Shown here: positions 9,446 through 17,855 of the stretch, in pieces
Position numbering within the stretch: the first letter of the stretch is position 1
How the letters are laid out: every line of letters starts with the position of its first letter
NCBI GenBank assembly: GCA_910589545.1
Contig: CAJUSY010000006.1
Location: 16,013 to 80,012 of the forward strand
Source of the DNA: Peptoniphilaceae bacterium
GTDB taxonomy: Bacteria > Bacillota > Clostridia > Tissierellales > Peptoniphilaceae
DNA: 64,000 nt
Direction: 5' to 3'
Made by a program: the position numbers and the translations under genes
Notes under the pieces: model-generated
The model's database searches: none
Seen by the model: the letters and a program-made list of their open reading frames with translations, nothing else
Told to the model about the DNA's origin: nothing

Positions 9446-10627
9446 TTACATCTCCCTTTCAAATGGCATACTCATACATCTTGGGCCCCCACGTCCTCTA
9501 GATAATTCGCCTGATTTAATTGTTCTTATATTTACATCGGCTTCTTGTAATAAGCCGTTTGTAACATTGTTTCTGTCGTAAACAATAACAGTATTTGGTG
9601 CTATTGCCAAAGTGTTTGAACCATCATTCCATTGTTCACGCATTTGATCGATAGGATTAGTACCACCGCATCTAATGATTTTAACATCATCGACATGCAA
9701 ATTTGCAGATAAAATTTCTTCTAATGAGCCTTTTTGTCCTTCTCTTTGCAAAGAATCGCCTTCAAGATACAACTTTTCAACATACAAAGGTCCTTCGATT
9801 AGTGGGTGAACTGTAAAAATTCCCTTATCAATCATTGTAAACACAGTGTCCAAGTGCATAAATTCTCTTTTGTTAGGAATTTTGAAAGACAAAACAAATT
9901 TAAAATCTGATTTTTCTAATAAATTCTTAGCGAATTTGTCCACACTTTCTTTTTGTGTTCTTTGAGAAATACCAACAGCTACACATTCGCTGTTCAAAAT
10001 TAAAATATCGCCACCTTCGATAGAAGTGTCTTCTGTTCTATCGTAGATCTTTTCAATATCGTTGAATCTAGAATTATAAGTGAAAATGTATTTTGCATAA
10101 AGCGTTTCCCTATTTCTAGTTTCTGACCACATTCTGTTGATACTTACACAATTTCCTACAAAAGAAAATGGATCTCTTGTAAAATACAAGTTAGGCATTG
10201 GATTAACAGCTAAAAGTCTTCCGCTTTCGTCGTTAATACCGATTTCATCTAATCTAACTCCTGCCATAGTTTTAAGTATCAATTCTTTCTCATCTGAAAT
10301 ATTTGTAAGTAAATCTCTTAGTAAATTGATTTCATCTGCGGATTTATTTCCCGATTCTTCTAGGAAATCTTCGATAAAAAGTTTTCTAACGTCATCTTGT
10401 TTAATAGATTCTGCAGCCAAATCTTCTAGGTACAATACTTCAATACCTTCATTACGCATAGTTTCACAGAAAAAGTCATGTTCTTTGATAGCATTTTCCA
10501 AGTAAGGAAGTTCATCAAACAATAGCTCTTCCATAAAATCAGGAGTCAAATTATTTAATTCTTCTCCCGGTCTATGAACTATTACAGATTTTAACTTATC
10601 AATCTCAGAGTAAATATTTGGTTTCAA
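9446..10627 (-). CDS. arcA: Arginine deiminase
   Basis: ArcA hydrolyses arginine to citrulline and ammonia. The 393-residue protein has the family blocks [10 protein letters not shown] near residue 15, [13 protein letters not shown] near 155, SIEGGDIL near 215, HLDTVFTM near 270 and the C-terminal [14 protein letters not shown] with catalytic Cys384. The start is a TTG codon seven bases after AAGGAGG; no ATG fits better. It is the first gene of a two-gene unit with the carbamoyltransferase. Arginine breakdown by this route also counters acidification. Confidence 0.96.
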   Translation of the reverse strand: MKPNIYSEIDKLKSVIVHRPGEELNNLTPDFMEELLFDELPYLENAIKEHDFFCETMRNEGIEVLYLEDLAAESIKQDDVRKLFIEDFLEESGNKSADEINLLRDLLTNISDEKELILKTMAGVRLDEIGINDESGRLLAVNPMPNLYFTRDPFSFVGNCVSINRMWSETRNRETLYAKYIFTYNSRFNDIEKIYDRTEDTSIEGGDILILNSECVAVGISQRTQKESVDKFAKNLLEKSDFKFVLSFKIPNKREFMHLDTVFTMIDKGIFTVHPLIEGPLYVEKLYLEGDSLQREGQKGSLEEILSANLHVDDVKIIRCGGTNPIDQMREQWNDGSNTLAIAPNTVIVYDRNNVTNGLLQEADVNIRTIKSGELSRGRGGPRCMSMPFEREM

Positions 10628-10659
10628 TATACTGCCTCCTTAACTGATTTCCACATAAA

Positions 10660-10668
10660 ATTATAACA
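10660..10668 (-). promoter_or_regulatory. Extended -10 promoter of arcA
   Basis: The minus strand reads TGTTATAAT, a consensus extended -10 box about 33 bp before the TTG start. No ArgR/AhrC operator could be assigned by eye. Confidence 0.55.
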
Positions 10669-10766
10669 CATTTGTGAGAAAATTTAACACAAAAATATCG
10701 AAATTTTTTTAATGTTAAAATACTTTTTAAAATATTATAAAATTCTAGATAAAACGAGGTGAAAAT

Positions 10767-11270
10767 ATGACAATAAGAATTGCAAACAAAAATGATATTT
10801 CTGAAATAATGGAAATTGTAGATAAAGCTAAATCCTACATGAAAGAAAACAAAATAAATCAATGGACAGATGATTATCCTAATGAAGATGTGTTTTTAAC
10901 TGATTTAAAAGAAAATAGATTATACATAGCAGAAATAGATAAAAAAATTGTAGGAATGGCTGTATTGGTTTTGGATGGGGATGAGGATTATAACAATATC
11001 GATGGAAAATGGCTGTTTGATGGAAAATACGGAGTGATTCACAGAATAGCAGTAAATCCAGATTATAAATCACAAAATGTCGCTAAAAATCTGTTAGATT
11101 TTTTTGAAAACAAACTAATAAACCTTGGCTACAATTCAATCAGAGTAGACACTCACAAAGACAACCAATCCATGCTTAGATTTATCGAAAAGAATGGATT
11201 TCAAAAATGTGGCATAGTTTATATAAGAAAAACAGATGAAAGAATCGCATTCGAAAAACTATTGAAATAA
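10767..11270 (+). CDS. GNAT family N-acetyltransferase
   Basis: This is a 167-residue single-domain acetyltransferase. The acetyl-CoA-binding region is VIHRIAVNPDYKSQNVAKNLLDFFENK (about residues 92-118), where the usual R/Q-x-x-G-x-A loop is degenerate (KSQNVA). The C-terminal block MLRFIEKNGFQKCG is typical of the fold. The substrate is unknown. It is transcribed divergently from arcA and ends at its own terminator, so it is a single-gene unit. The ATG follows a GAGGTGA ribosome site. Confidence 0.85.
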   Translation: MTIRIANKNDISEIMEIVDKAKSYMKENKINQWTDDYPNEDVFLTDLKENRLYIAEIDKKIVGMAVLVLDGDEDYNNIDGKWLFDGKYGVIHRIAVNPDYKSQNVAKNLLDFFENKLINLGYNSIRVDTHKDNQSMLRFIEKNGFQKCGIVYIRKTDERIAFEKLLK

Positions 11271-11276
11271 ATGTAA

Positions 11277-11323
11277 AATAGCAAACCATTTGTATGAGGA
11301 TTGTTAACCGTTGGTTTGCTATT
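11277..11323 (+). terminator. Terminator after the GNAT gene
   Basis: AATAGCAAACCA pairs with TGGTTTGCTATT around a 23-base loop, followed by TTTTATTT. The right arm is repeated almost intact at 11832-11849. Confidence 0.85.
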
Positions 11324-11359
11324 TTTTATTTACACATAAACATGTAAATCTTTTATTCT

Positions 11360-11803
11360 TTACAAACTAAATTCATAAATTAAAGCATCTTCGTCAGGTT
11401 CTTCGTAATAATTTTCAACCATATCCGTTTTTTTAAAGTTCATATCTTCAAAAACTTTTTGCATCTTAAAATTAGATTTTCTAGTCTCAGCTTTTATTCT
11501 TTTGAGCTTATTACTTGAAGCTATTTTAATTGATTCTTTTAACAATTCATGTGCTATTCCTTGATTTCTGTGTTCAGGATGAGTTGCAATGCTAAATATT
11601 TTAAGAAAATCTTTCTCAGAACACCAATTGTAAAGGCATATTAATCCAATTATTTTTCCATTTTCTTCATAACAAAGGTAAATCGTTCTTTTGTCATTTA
11701 AAACGTCAATTATTTGTTCTCTTGACCAAGCATCAGATGAAAAACACGAATTCTCAAATTCTACTATTTCATCAATCCTGTCTATTCCTAATTGTAAAAT
11801 CAA
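11360..11803 (-). CDS. RimI-like ribosomal-protein alanine N-acetyltransferase
   Basis: The 147-residue GNAT protein has the opening EFENSCFSSDAWSREQI, which is characteristic of RimI, followed by the CoA-binding loop HPEHRNQGIAHELL and a C-terminal NYYEEPDEDALIYEF similar to the RimI tail (NYY...EDALIM). RimI acetylates the N-terminus of ribosomal protein S18. In many Firmicutes rimI sits with tsaB/tsaD, but here those are not adjacent, so a paralogue with another substrate is possible. Confidence 0.75.
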   Translation of the reverse strand: MILQLGIDRIDEIVEFENSCFSSDAWSREQIIDVLNDKRTIYLCYEENGKIIGLICLYNWCSEKDFLKIFSIATHPEHRNQGIAHELLKESIKIASSNKLKRIKAETRKSNFKMQKVFEDMNFKKTDMVENYYEEPDEDALIYEFSL

Positions 11804-11861
11804 TTTTATCCCTCTCTTAAAGTTACCCTAAGTTGGTTTGCTATTTTTTCAATTTACAATT

Positions 11862-12335
11862 TTAAGTATCAATTTCCGCAAAATACAAAGTATTAGTTTT
11901 TGTATCATATACTGCAAGGGTAAAATTTAAAGATGGACGATTTAAGATATTTTGACTCTTGTCTTCTTGTCTGTCAATCAGCAGATAATAACCTTCAGAA
12001 ATTTCTGGAAAAAGCAATCTGGAATTATTATCTTTCACATAAGGTGATGTTTTTTCATTTCCATACATCAAAGCTTTCGTTGTATTATCCAACGGAAATT
12101 TCTTCCAATTACTATCTGATTTTATCTGATTCAATGTATCGTTGCTATCAAATTGAAATGTAATAAATCTTGTTCCATCTCCCAGTGCTCCGTGATCGTC
12201 GTATTTCATGATTTGATTTTCTTTAACTAACTTTAAGTTAAGTTTATCAGAAACTCTTGATTTGTCACTTTGTGCACAACTTACCATCAATAAAGAAATC
12301 ATAATCGCAAATAACAAATATCTTATTTTTTTCAT
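11862..12335 (-). CDS. Small predicted lipoprotein of unknown function
   Basis: The 157-residue protein starts MKKIRYLLFAIMISLLMVSC, a lipoprotein signal with a lipobox-type MVSC and predicted lipidated Cys20. The mature part (about 138 residues) is hydrophilic with no motif I recognise. It is probably anchored to the outer face of the membrane. It stands alone, with the RimI-like gene downstream after 58 bp. An AAGGAG site precedes the ATG. Confidence 0.75.
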   Translation of the reverse strand: MKKIRYLLFAIMISLLMVSCAQSDKSRVSDKLNLKLVKENQIMKYDDHGALGDGTRFITFQFDSNDTLNQIKSDSNWKKFPLDNTTKALMYGNEKTSPYVKDNNSRLLFPEISEGYYLLIDRQEDKSQNILNRPSLNFTLAVYDTKTNTLYFAEIDT

Positions 12336-12414
12336 AATAAACTCCTTTCAAAATTATTATACAACAAACCTAACGCGCAAAAATCTACAAAATTTTAAAG
12401 ATTTGCACTAAAAA

Positions 12415-12458
12415 AGCACTTTTTGATAAAAACCTGTAATTTTTCTATTAAAAGTGCT
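12415..12458 (-). terminator. Terminator of the long ClC-to-glycosyltransferase operon
   Basis: AGCACTTTT pairs with AAAAGTGCT across a 26-base spacer, followed on the minus strand by TTTTTAG. The 5' arm overlaps the last codons and the stop of the glycosyltransferase gene. Confidence 0.75.
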
Positions 12459-13446
12459 GTTTGAATATTATTCTTTTTTGAATATTGTAGCTTACCACAA
12501 ACATCAAAGCTTCTGTTATGATTTTCGCAACAAAAACTCTGATACCTAAAGCTGCTAAAATTTTCAATACTACTGTATTCAATGCTAATATGAATACTAC
12601 TAATGTCACATATTTGATGTATTTTTTTAAGATTTTATCTTTATTTTTGAATACGTATTTGTTATTCACATAAAAGTTAAATGTGCTTGACACTGCCCTT
12701 GCTATTATATTGGACAATACCAAGCTTTTTACATCTAATTTGTAAACTAACAATAAAAAGGTAAAGTAATCCACCAAAAAGCTCAAATAACTCGACGCCG
12801 AAAATTTCAGTATGCTTTTGTAGATTTTGACTGAATCTTTTAGCGCATTAAAATGACTTGTTTCATTATTCTCTATATAAATAGTTTCGATAGGAACTTG
12901 CATTATGCTATCTGAATCGTACTCGTACAGCATATTCATTTCGTATTCGTATCTGTCGCCCTCGATTTCAATCATCTTATCAAGCTGTGATGTGTGGAAA
13001 GCACGAAGTCCTGTTTGGGTGTCCTTGATGTACTTTGATGAACTAGAATAAAATACCATTCTAGTTATAGTATTGCCAAGCAGAGATTTAAGAGGGATTC
13101 CTCTTTTCAAATCTCTCACTCCAAGTATTAATTTATCCTGATTTTGTTCAGAATATTCTATCAATTTCAAAATATCCTTGACCAAATGCTGGCCATCTGC
13201 ATCACTTGTAACCACAGTTCCCTCTGCTTGTTGTGCTTTCAAATATTTGAATGCAGTTTTAAGTGCAGCCCCTTTTCCCATATTTGTTTGATGCTCAAGA
13301 AGAGCTATATTATTAAGTTTTGAAAAATCATATTCGCACGGACCGTCTTTAACCACAATTATATTGAGGTGGTTTTTGTTTAAATTTTCCACCAATTTTG
13401 TTAGTTTTTCATCTGGTTTGTACGCTGGTATTACAACGTAATTCAT
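12448..13446 (-). CDS. Glycosyltransferase family 2 fused to a GtrA-like membrane domain
   Basis: The N-terminal ~200 residues are a GT-A fold glycosyltransferase of the dolichyl-phosphate-mannose-synthase type. Its nucleotide-sugar motif is VTSDADGQH near residue 80, and TQTGLRAFH lies near 143. The C-terminal ~120 residues contain about four membrane helices and match the GtrA family (SNIIARAVSSTFNFYVNNKYVF), which is linked to flipping of lipid-linked sugars. The fusion suggests a lipid-phosphate sugar donor made and presented at the membrane. It is the last gene of an eight-gene operon. The acceptor and sugar are unknown. Confidence 0.85.
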   Translation of the reverse strand: MNYVVIPAYKPDEKLTKLVENLNKNHLNIIVVKDGPCEYDFSKLNNIALLEHQTNMGKGAALKTAFKYLKAQQAEGTVVTSDADGQHLVKDILKLIEYSEQNQDKLILGVRDLKRGIPLKSLLGNTITRMVFYSSSSKYIKDTQTGLRAFHTSQLDKMIEIEGDRYEYEMNMLYEYDSDSIMQVPIETIYIENNETSHFNALKDSVKIYKSILKFSASSYLSFLVDYFTFLLLVYKLDVKSLVLSNIIARAVSSTFNFYVNNKYVFKNKDKILKKYIKYVTLVVFILALNTVVLKILAALGIRVFVAKIITEALMFVVSYNIQKRIIFKQHF

Positions 13447-13463
13447 AATGCTCCTATCGTTTT

Positions 13464-13691
13464 TTATTCGCCATCTTCTGGTTCATAATGAACTATGGAT
13501 ACAAATTTGCCATTTTTATCTTGAATTTTTCTGATTCTTTTATTAAATTCTAACCTCGTAAGCCACACTATTTTATCGCAACCCAAACATTTTAATTTAA
13601 TATCTGCTCCAGTTCTTAAAATCTCCCATTTGTTCTCACCACATGGGTGACCTTTTTTTAGTGTTACAATATCATTTACTTTATATTTCAT
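13464..13691 (-). CDS. DUF951 family small protein
   Basis: This 75-residue protein matches the short DUF951 (YyzM-like) family. It begins MKYKVNDIVTLKKGHPCGEN, then WEILRTGADIKLKCLGCDKIVWLTR. The conserved Cys residues (in HPCG and CLGC) suggest a zinc or nucleic-acid-binding fold. Its function is unknown, although in many Firmicutes it sits next to mscS as here. I chose the ATG at 13691, five bases after AGGTGA; the start lies inside the end of mscS, so the two are coupled. Confidence 0.8.
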   Translation of the reverse strand: MKYKVNDIVTLKKGHPCGENKWEILRTGADIKLKCLGCDKIVWLTRLEFNKRIRKIQDKNGKFVSIVHYEPEDGE

Positions 13692-14520
13692 CTTCATCAC
13701 CTGCTACAAAATAACAATTCAAATCCATTGATTTTGATTTGGCTTTTTCTATGAATTTTTTGATAATTTCTCTTTGATAAAAGTATTGAGATTCTGGTTT
13801 ACAACTACCCCAAATCGTAATAGTCATGGAGTTTTTATCCATTCTTGTAACGCCTATTAGTTCTGGTTTTTTTACAATATCTGAATACTCATCTATCAAT
13901 TCATTAGAAATTTCATCTATGATCTCAGTATATTGATCCAAACTGTATTTGATTGGAACTTCCATTTTAACTTCAATTCTTTGGTTTTCTTTGGATAAAT
14001 TAGTCACTGTATTGATTTGACCGTTACTGATTAAATGAATAGCTCCGTCAAATCCTCTTATTTTTGTAACTCTAAGTCCCAATTCTTGAACATTTCCTTC
14101 AATTCCGTTGATAATTACATGGTCTGAAACTTTGAATTGATTTTCAAGAATTAAAGCAAGTCCACTGATTACATCTCTTATTATAAATTGCGCACCAAAA
14201 CCTATGGCAACCCCACCTATTCCTGCAGTAGCCAATATCTTATCTGTTTTTACTCCAAACAAATCTAGTACATGGACTACACAGAAAAAATAAATTATAT
14301 ATTTGATGGTATTGTTCAACAGTTTGGTAACTGTGATTTGTCTGCCCTCAATAGATTTTCCCTTTTTCATCAATAATTTATCGAAGCTTTTAGTCAAAAT
14401 GCTTACGACGATTTGCGTAAGCACGATAATTAGCAGGGATAATAAAATCTTGGCCAACAAATTTAGTTGACCAGCAGAATTATAAAATATTTGGTTGAAC
14501 TTTTCAATATTAAATAACAT
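13681..14520 (-). CDS. mscS: Small-conductance mechanosensitive channel (MscS family)
   Basis: The 279-residue protein has three N-terminal membrane segments. The third is the pore helix, glycine/alanine rich (ILATAGIGGVAIGFGAQFI, near residue 95). It is followed by the beta domain with SDHVIINGIEGNVQELGLRVTKIRGFDGAIHLISNG. MscS channels open under membrane tension and release solutes on osmotic downshock. It lies in an operon with a ClC antiporter, which suggests an ion or pH homeostasis theme. Its C-terminus overlaps the DUF951 gene by 11 bp. Confidence 0.92.
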   Translation of the reverse strand: MLFNIEKFNQIFYNSAGQLNLLAKILLSLLIIVLTQIVVSILTKSFDKLLMKKGKSIEGRQITVTKLLNNTIKYIIYFFCVVHVLDLFGVKTDKILATAGIGGVAIGFGAQFIIRDVISGLALILENQFKVSDHVIINGIEGNVQELGLRVTKIRGFDGAIHLISNGQINTVTNLSKENQRIEVKMEVPIKYSLDQYTEIIDEISNELIDEYSDIVKKPELIGVTRMDKNSMTITIWGSCKPESQYFYQREIIKKFIEKAKSKSMDLNCYFVAGDEDEI

Positions 14521-14523
14521 GAA

Positions 14524-14778
14524 TTATTCTTTTACCTCATTTACAAAAATTACTCCATCTACTTTAAGATACGACCATATCTTAGCGATTGGAAGTTCTT
14601 TTTTCAATGCAATCATCTCATCTTTTTTATCAGGATCCAACATAATAGCTAATCCACAACTTTCAGAAATTTCCCTTGGAGTAGGGATAGTTTTAATATC
14701 GTATCCCATACTCACAAGTTTACTTTCTGTCATCATTGTAAAATTAACTGATGTAAAAGTTAGTAATATTTTTTCCAT
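14524..14778 (-). CDS. DUF3343 family protein, putative Se/S carrier-like partner of YedF
   Basis: This 84-residue protein looks like the DUF3343 family: a short alpha/beta fold starting MEKILLTFTSVNFTMMTESKLVSMGYDIKTIPTPREISESCGLAI. The ISESCG segment holds the conserved cysteine that could carry sulfur or selenium. Members are usually encoded beside the selenium-associated protein YedF, as here, where the start codon overlaps the yedF stop. Selenocysteine genes (selA, grdA, grdB) occur 18-24 kb away, which fits a selenium-handling role. No biochemical function can be claimed from sequence. Confidence 0.78.
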   Translation of the reverse strand: MEKILLTFTSVNFTMMTESKLVSMGYDIKTIPTPREISESCGLAIMLDPDKKDEMIALKKELPIAKIWSYLKVDGVIFVNEVKE

Positions 14779-15359
14779 TATCTTATAATTACATTTCTGT
14801 CAGCTTTTGATAAAGTATCGTAAATTACATACATGTTAGTAACTTCGCCTATCAAAAGTTTTTCTTTTCTGTCGTAGAAGTCCAAGCAAGCGCCACAAGT
14901 CATAATCTTTGCACCCTTTTTTTCGATTCTCTTCAAATCGTCGATAACTTCTGAGCCTTCAGTTGTCAAATGAATTCCGTAGTTGAAGAATAATAATGTA
15001 CTTGGTACTTCATCGGCTTCTGCTACAGAATAAATGTATGATTTAATAAGTGATTTGCCTAATTTTTCATCTCCATCACCCATTTTATCGCTTGAGAATG
15101 CTAAAACTAAATTACCGTTAGTTTCTTCAACCTTCTTTTCTGCTCCCTTTTCTTTTACAATAGTAGTTTCAAAGCCATAATCTGTTTCTACATAACTGAA
15201 TTCGAAACCTTGACCATTTGCGTATTTTTGTAAATTTTCAACGCAGTACATGTCATCAACTTGCGTTTTAACAGTACCTTCTTCTAATTCATCAAATACA
15301 TTTTTTGTCATAATAATTGGTCTTGGACACACTTGTCCTCTTGCATCTACAATTTCCAT
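14778..15359 (-). CDS. yedF: Sulfurtransferase-like selenium metabolism protein YedF
   Basis: The 193-residue protein has an N-terminal TusA/SirA-like domain (MEIVDARGQVCPRPIIMTKN, with the CPRP motif at Cys11) joined to a C-terminal DsrE-like domain (residues ~80-190) containing KIMTCGACLDFY. This two-domain form is the YedF variant that co-occurs with selenium utilisation genes. The role is presumed transfer of sulfur or selenium as a persulfide or selenide. It lies in a tight operon: 2 bp after the membrane propeller-like gene and overlapping the DUF3343 gene. Operon partners (ClC, MscS) give no direct hint to its substrate. Confidence 0.85.
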   Translation of the reverse strand: MEIVDARGQVCPRPIIMTKNVFDELEEGTVKTQVDDMYCVENLQKYANGQGFEFSYVETDYGFETTIVKEKGAEKKVEETNGNLVLAFSSDKMGDGDEKLGKSLIKSYIYSVAEADEVPSTLLFFNYGIHLTTEGSEVIDDLKRIEKKGAKIMTCGACLDFYDRKEKLLIGEVTNMYVIYDTLSKADRNVIIR

Positions 15360-15361
15360 AA

Positions 15362-16324
15362 TTACCTAATCCTTTCTATTCTGTTATTAAATACTAAATA
15401 AAAATCATCTTCTCCTATTATTGATTTAAGATCCGATGCTTTATATTCCACTAGTTTGGAATCCTCAAACATAAAATACCCATTTTGGTTATATAATATG
15501 CAGTTTTTGTCATTAGAATATATTTTAAGTGAATCATCTATTTTAGATTGGTTCACTAAATTCAAATCCTTATCGTAAATTAAAAGTTCCCCAGTTTTTG
15601 TAATTACATATACATTTTTATCTGAAATCCCAACATCTTTTGTACCGTCGAATGATTTCGATTTTGTAATTTTAGCTTTGTTAAAAACTTTGATGTATCC
15701 ATCAAACACTACGATTAATTTGCCCTCAACATATTTCATTCTAAAAATCGGCTTGTCGATGAAAATATTTTTGTAAACGAGTCCCTTGTCATCGTACATG
15801 TAAATCTTAGAAAAAATTCTTCCATCACGCTTTCCTATCGTGCTAAAAGCATAATTTGATTTATCCGACGCTATCAAGCTAGATACTTCGTCTTTCATAT
15901 CAAAGCTTTCCAAAATTTTCATATTATTAACAATTGAAAATTCATTTTGTGTATCGACAATAATATGGTCTTTGTTTGCAAAAATATAAGAAATATCAGA
16001 CTTAAAAGATAGCTTCGAATTCACCTTTCCTTTTGTATTATATTGCAACAAATCCTTTTTATCAATCAAATAAAGAAATTTGCCATCAAAATAATAAGGC
16101 TTTTTGTCGTCGTAATCATGTTTTAGAATTAAGTTTTCATTTTGGTACATCAAAATCTTGTTATCGTAGTGAGATACTACGTAATTCTTCTTCAATACGG
16201 TGCTATTTCCAGTGTTAATATTGTATACATTTTTCTTAGAAAACATCATTACTATCAAGATGCATACTAAAAGAGCAACTATTGCTAGAAGAATATAGTT
16301 TAAGTTTTTCTTTATTTTATTCAT
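15362..16324 (-). CDS. Membrane-anchored protein with beta-propeller-like repeats, unknown function
   Basis: The 320-residue protein has one N-terminal membrane helix (LNYILLAIVALLVCILIVMMF, residues 7-27). A long extracytoplasmic part follows, made of short repeating beta-type units such as KILMYQNENLILKHDYDD, GRIFSKIYMYDDKGLVYK and NVYVITKTGELLIYDKDLNL. These resemble blades of a WD40/PQQ-type propeller, like the DUF5711 group, but I cannot confirm the family. I chose the ATG at 16324 after GGAG and AAAAAA; it overlaps the end of the ClC gene by 8 bp. A role in sensing or scaffolding at the cell surface is only a guess. Confidence 0.6.
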   Translation of the reverse strand: MNKIKKNLNYILLAIVALLVCILIVMMFSKKNVYNINTGNSTVLKKNYVVSHYDNKILMYQNENLILKHDYDDKKPYYFDGKFLYLIDKKDLLQYNTKGKVNSKLSFKSDISYIFANKDHIIVDTQNEFSIVNNMKILESFDMKDEVSSLIASDKSNYAFSTIGKRDGRIFSKIYMYDDKGLVYKNIFIDKPIFRMKYVEGKLIVVFDGYIKVFNKAKITKSKSFDGTKDVGISDKNVYVITKTGELLIYDKDLNLVNQSKIDDSLKIYSNDKNCILYNQNGYFMFEDSKLVEYKASDLKSIIGEDDFYLVFNNRIERIR

Positions 16325-17855
16325 TTTTTTCTCCAAAAACTTCAAGAACTTTCATTCTAGTATCGTATAGTTGTTCATCTTTTACTAAAACAGTGACGAT
16401 ATCTCCTGTTTTCAGTACACTATCTCCATTTGGAACGTATTTTTCGCCATTTGAATCCACTTCTGCAATTAAAGCATCTTTTGGAAAATCAATATCTTTG
16501 ATTTTTTTATTGGAAACACAATTTTCATATCCAAGTTTAATATCAAACATAGTGAATTTGTCATTAACGCCTTTCCCAACAACTCTTTTGTTCAACATTC
16601 TCTTCAATAAAATATCGTAAATTGGTTCAAAATTTAATGCCATGCATATAAAATATGCCATGATTGAACAAAATGCCAACCCCAATAAATGAGTCATATT
16701 TCCATTCAATTCTAATACCAATACAACACTCAAAAGAGGGCTTCTAACAACAGCTGTCAAAACACAAACCATAGAAAGCACTACAAAATTTGACAAATAA
16801 ACATCTTGTACGACGCCGAAAGCACTCATCAAATTAAAATAAAATAATCCAGTAATTCCACCTAGAACCAAAACCGGCAAGAAAATTCCACCTTGAGTTC
16901 CAGTTGCATAAGATGTCGATGTCATAAACATTTTGAATAACAAAAGTATTATTAAAAGCAAAAATGAATTGTAATTATGTGTTGCCATGTTTTCTATAAA
17001 TGAATGTCCGCCACCTAAAATATCTTTGTAGAATAATCCAACTACAGATACAAATACAAAAAATATTGCTATTTTCAAATCTTGTTCAAGCTTAATCTTC
17101 GCAAATACATCTTGGAAAAACGTGATTGAATAATTAAATAGTTTCCCAACGGCGCAGCAAAGTATAATCATCGGAATAATCAATAAATAGTATTTTGTTG
17201 GCAGTGCATAGGTCATTCCAAACGAAAACACCGGTTTGATTTTGAAAACCCAAACTGCAATAACATCTGCAATAACCGCTGCTGCAAAACTTATTGCAAC
17301 TACTTTTTTTGAAAAAGATTTGTGAAGTTCTTCCAATATGAAAACAAGACCTGAAATTGGTGCTGAAAAAGCAGCTGAAAGACCTGCCGCAGCTCCTGCA
17401 GTTAAATACAATTTCTCATCCGTTTTGCTTTTTCCAAATTTTTCTGATAGCCACTTAGCACTACTAGCTCCCAATTGAATTGAAGGGCCTTCTCTTCCCA
17501 AAGAAAGTCCCACTAATGAGGCAATTGCTCCTCCTACAATTTTGGAAACAGTAACTCTGAAACTATTTTGGTTAAATGCTCCAATAAGTTCTCCCTGAAC
17601 TTGTGGAATACCACTACCACCAGAAAGTGGAGCCCATTTAAGTAATTTGCTAACCACAATTCCTAGGACAAATGATACTGCGATAATTAAAACAGCTCTT
17701 GGAAAGCTGTTGTTAGAATAAATGGCATTTCTAACCACTTCTAATTTACTTAACAAATATCTGTAAAAGACAGCCAGTCCACCTGAAAATACTCCGATGG
17801 ATAAACTTCCTAAGAAAAGCGACATAGAAGAGCCTATTTTAAACTTTTTTTTCAT
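16317..17855 (-). CDS. ClC family chloride/proton antiporter with RCK_C domain
   Basis: The 512-residue protein has the ClC selectivity motifs GSGIP (residue ~80), GREGPSIQLG (~120, with the gating glutamate) and GGIFLPVLVLGG (~325). The internal glutamate pair in FILEELHKSF matches the position of the proton glutamate, which argues for a chloride/proton exchanger rather than a channel. It lacks the GREGT-type signature of fluoride exporters. The last ~75 residues form a TrkA-C/RCK_C-like cytoplasmic domain (DALIAEVDSNGEKYVPNGD). About ten or more membrane helices precede it. The gene overlaps both neighbours by a few bases. Confidence 0.92.
   Translation of the reverse strand: MKKKFKIGSSMSLFLGSLSIGVFSGGLAVFYRYLLSKLEVVRNAIYSNNSFPRAVLIIAVSFVLGIVVSKLLKWAPLSGGSGIPQVQGELIGAFNQNSFRVTVSKIVGGAIASLVGLSLGREGPSIQLGASSAKWLSEKFGKSKTDEKLYLTAGAAAGLSAAFSAPISGLVFILEELHKSFSKKVVAISFAAAVIADVIAVWVFKIKPVFSFGMTYALPTKYYLLIIPMIILCCAVGKLFNYSITFFQDVFAKIKLEQDLKIAIFFVFVSVVGLFYKDILGGGHSFIENMATHNYNSFLLLIILLLFKMFMTSTSYATGTQGGIFLPVLVLGGITGLFYFNLMSAFGVVQDVYLSNFVVLSMVCVLTAVVRSPLLSVVLVLELNGNMTHLLGLAFCSIMAYFICMALNFEPIYDILLKRMLNKRVVGKGVNDKFTMFDIKLGYENCVSNKKIKDIDFPKDALIAEVDSNGEKYVPNGDSVLKTGDIVTVLVKDEQLYDTRMKVLEVFGEKNE

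Noticed and set aside
10605..10862. Minus-strand 85-residue ORF upstream of arcA
   Set aside because: It is read through the arcA promoter and the antisense of the GNAT start, has no Shine-Dalgarno and odd composition.
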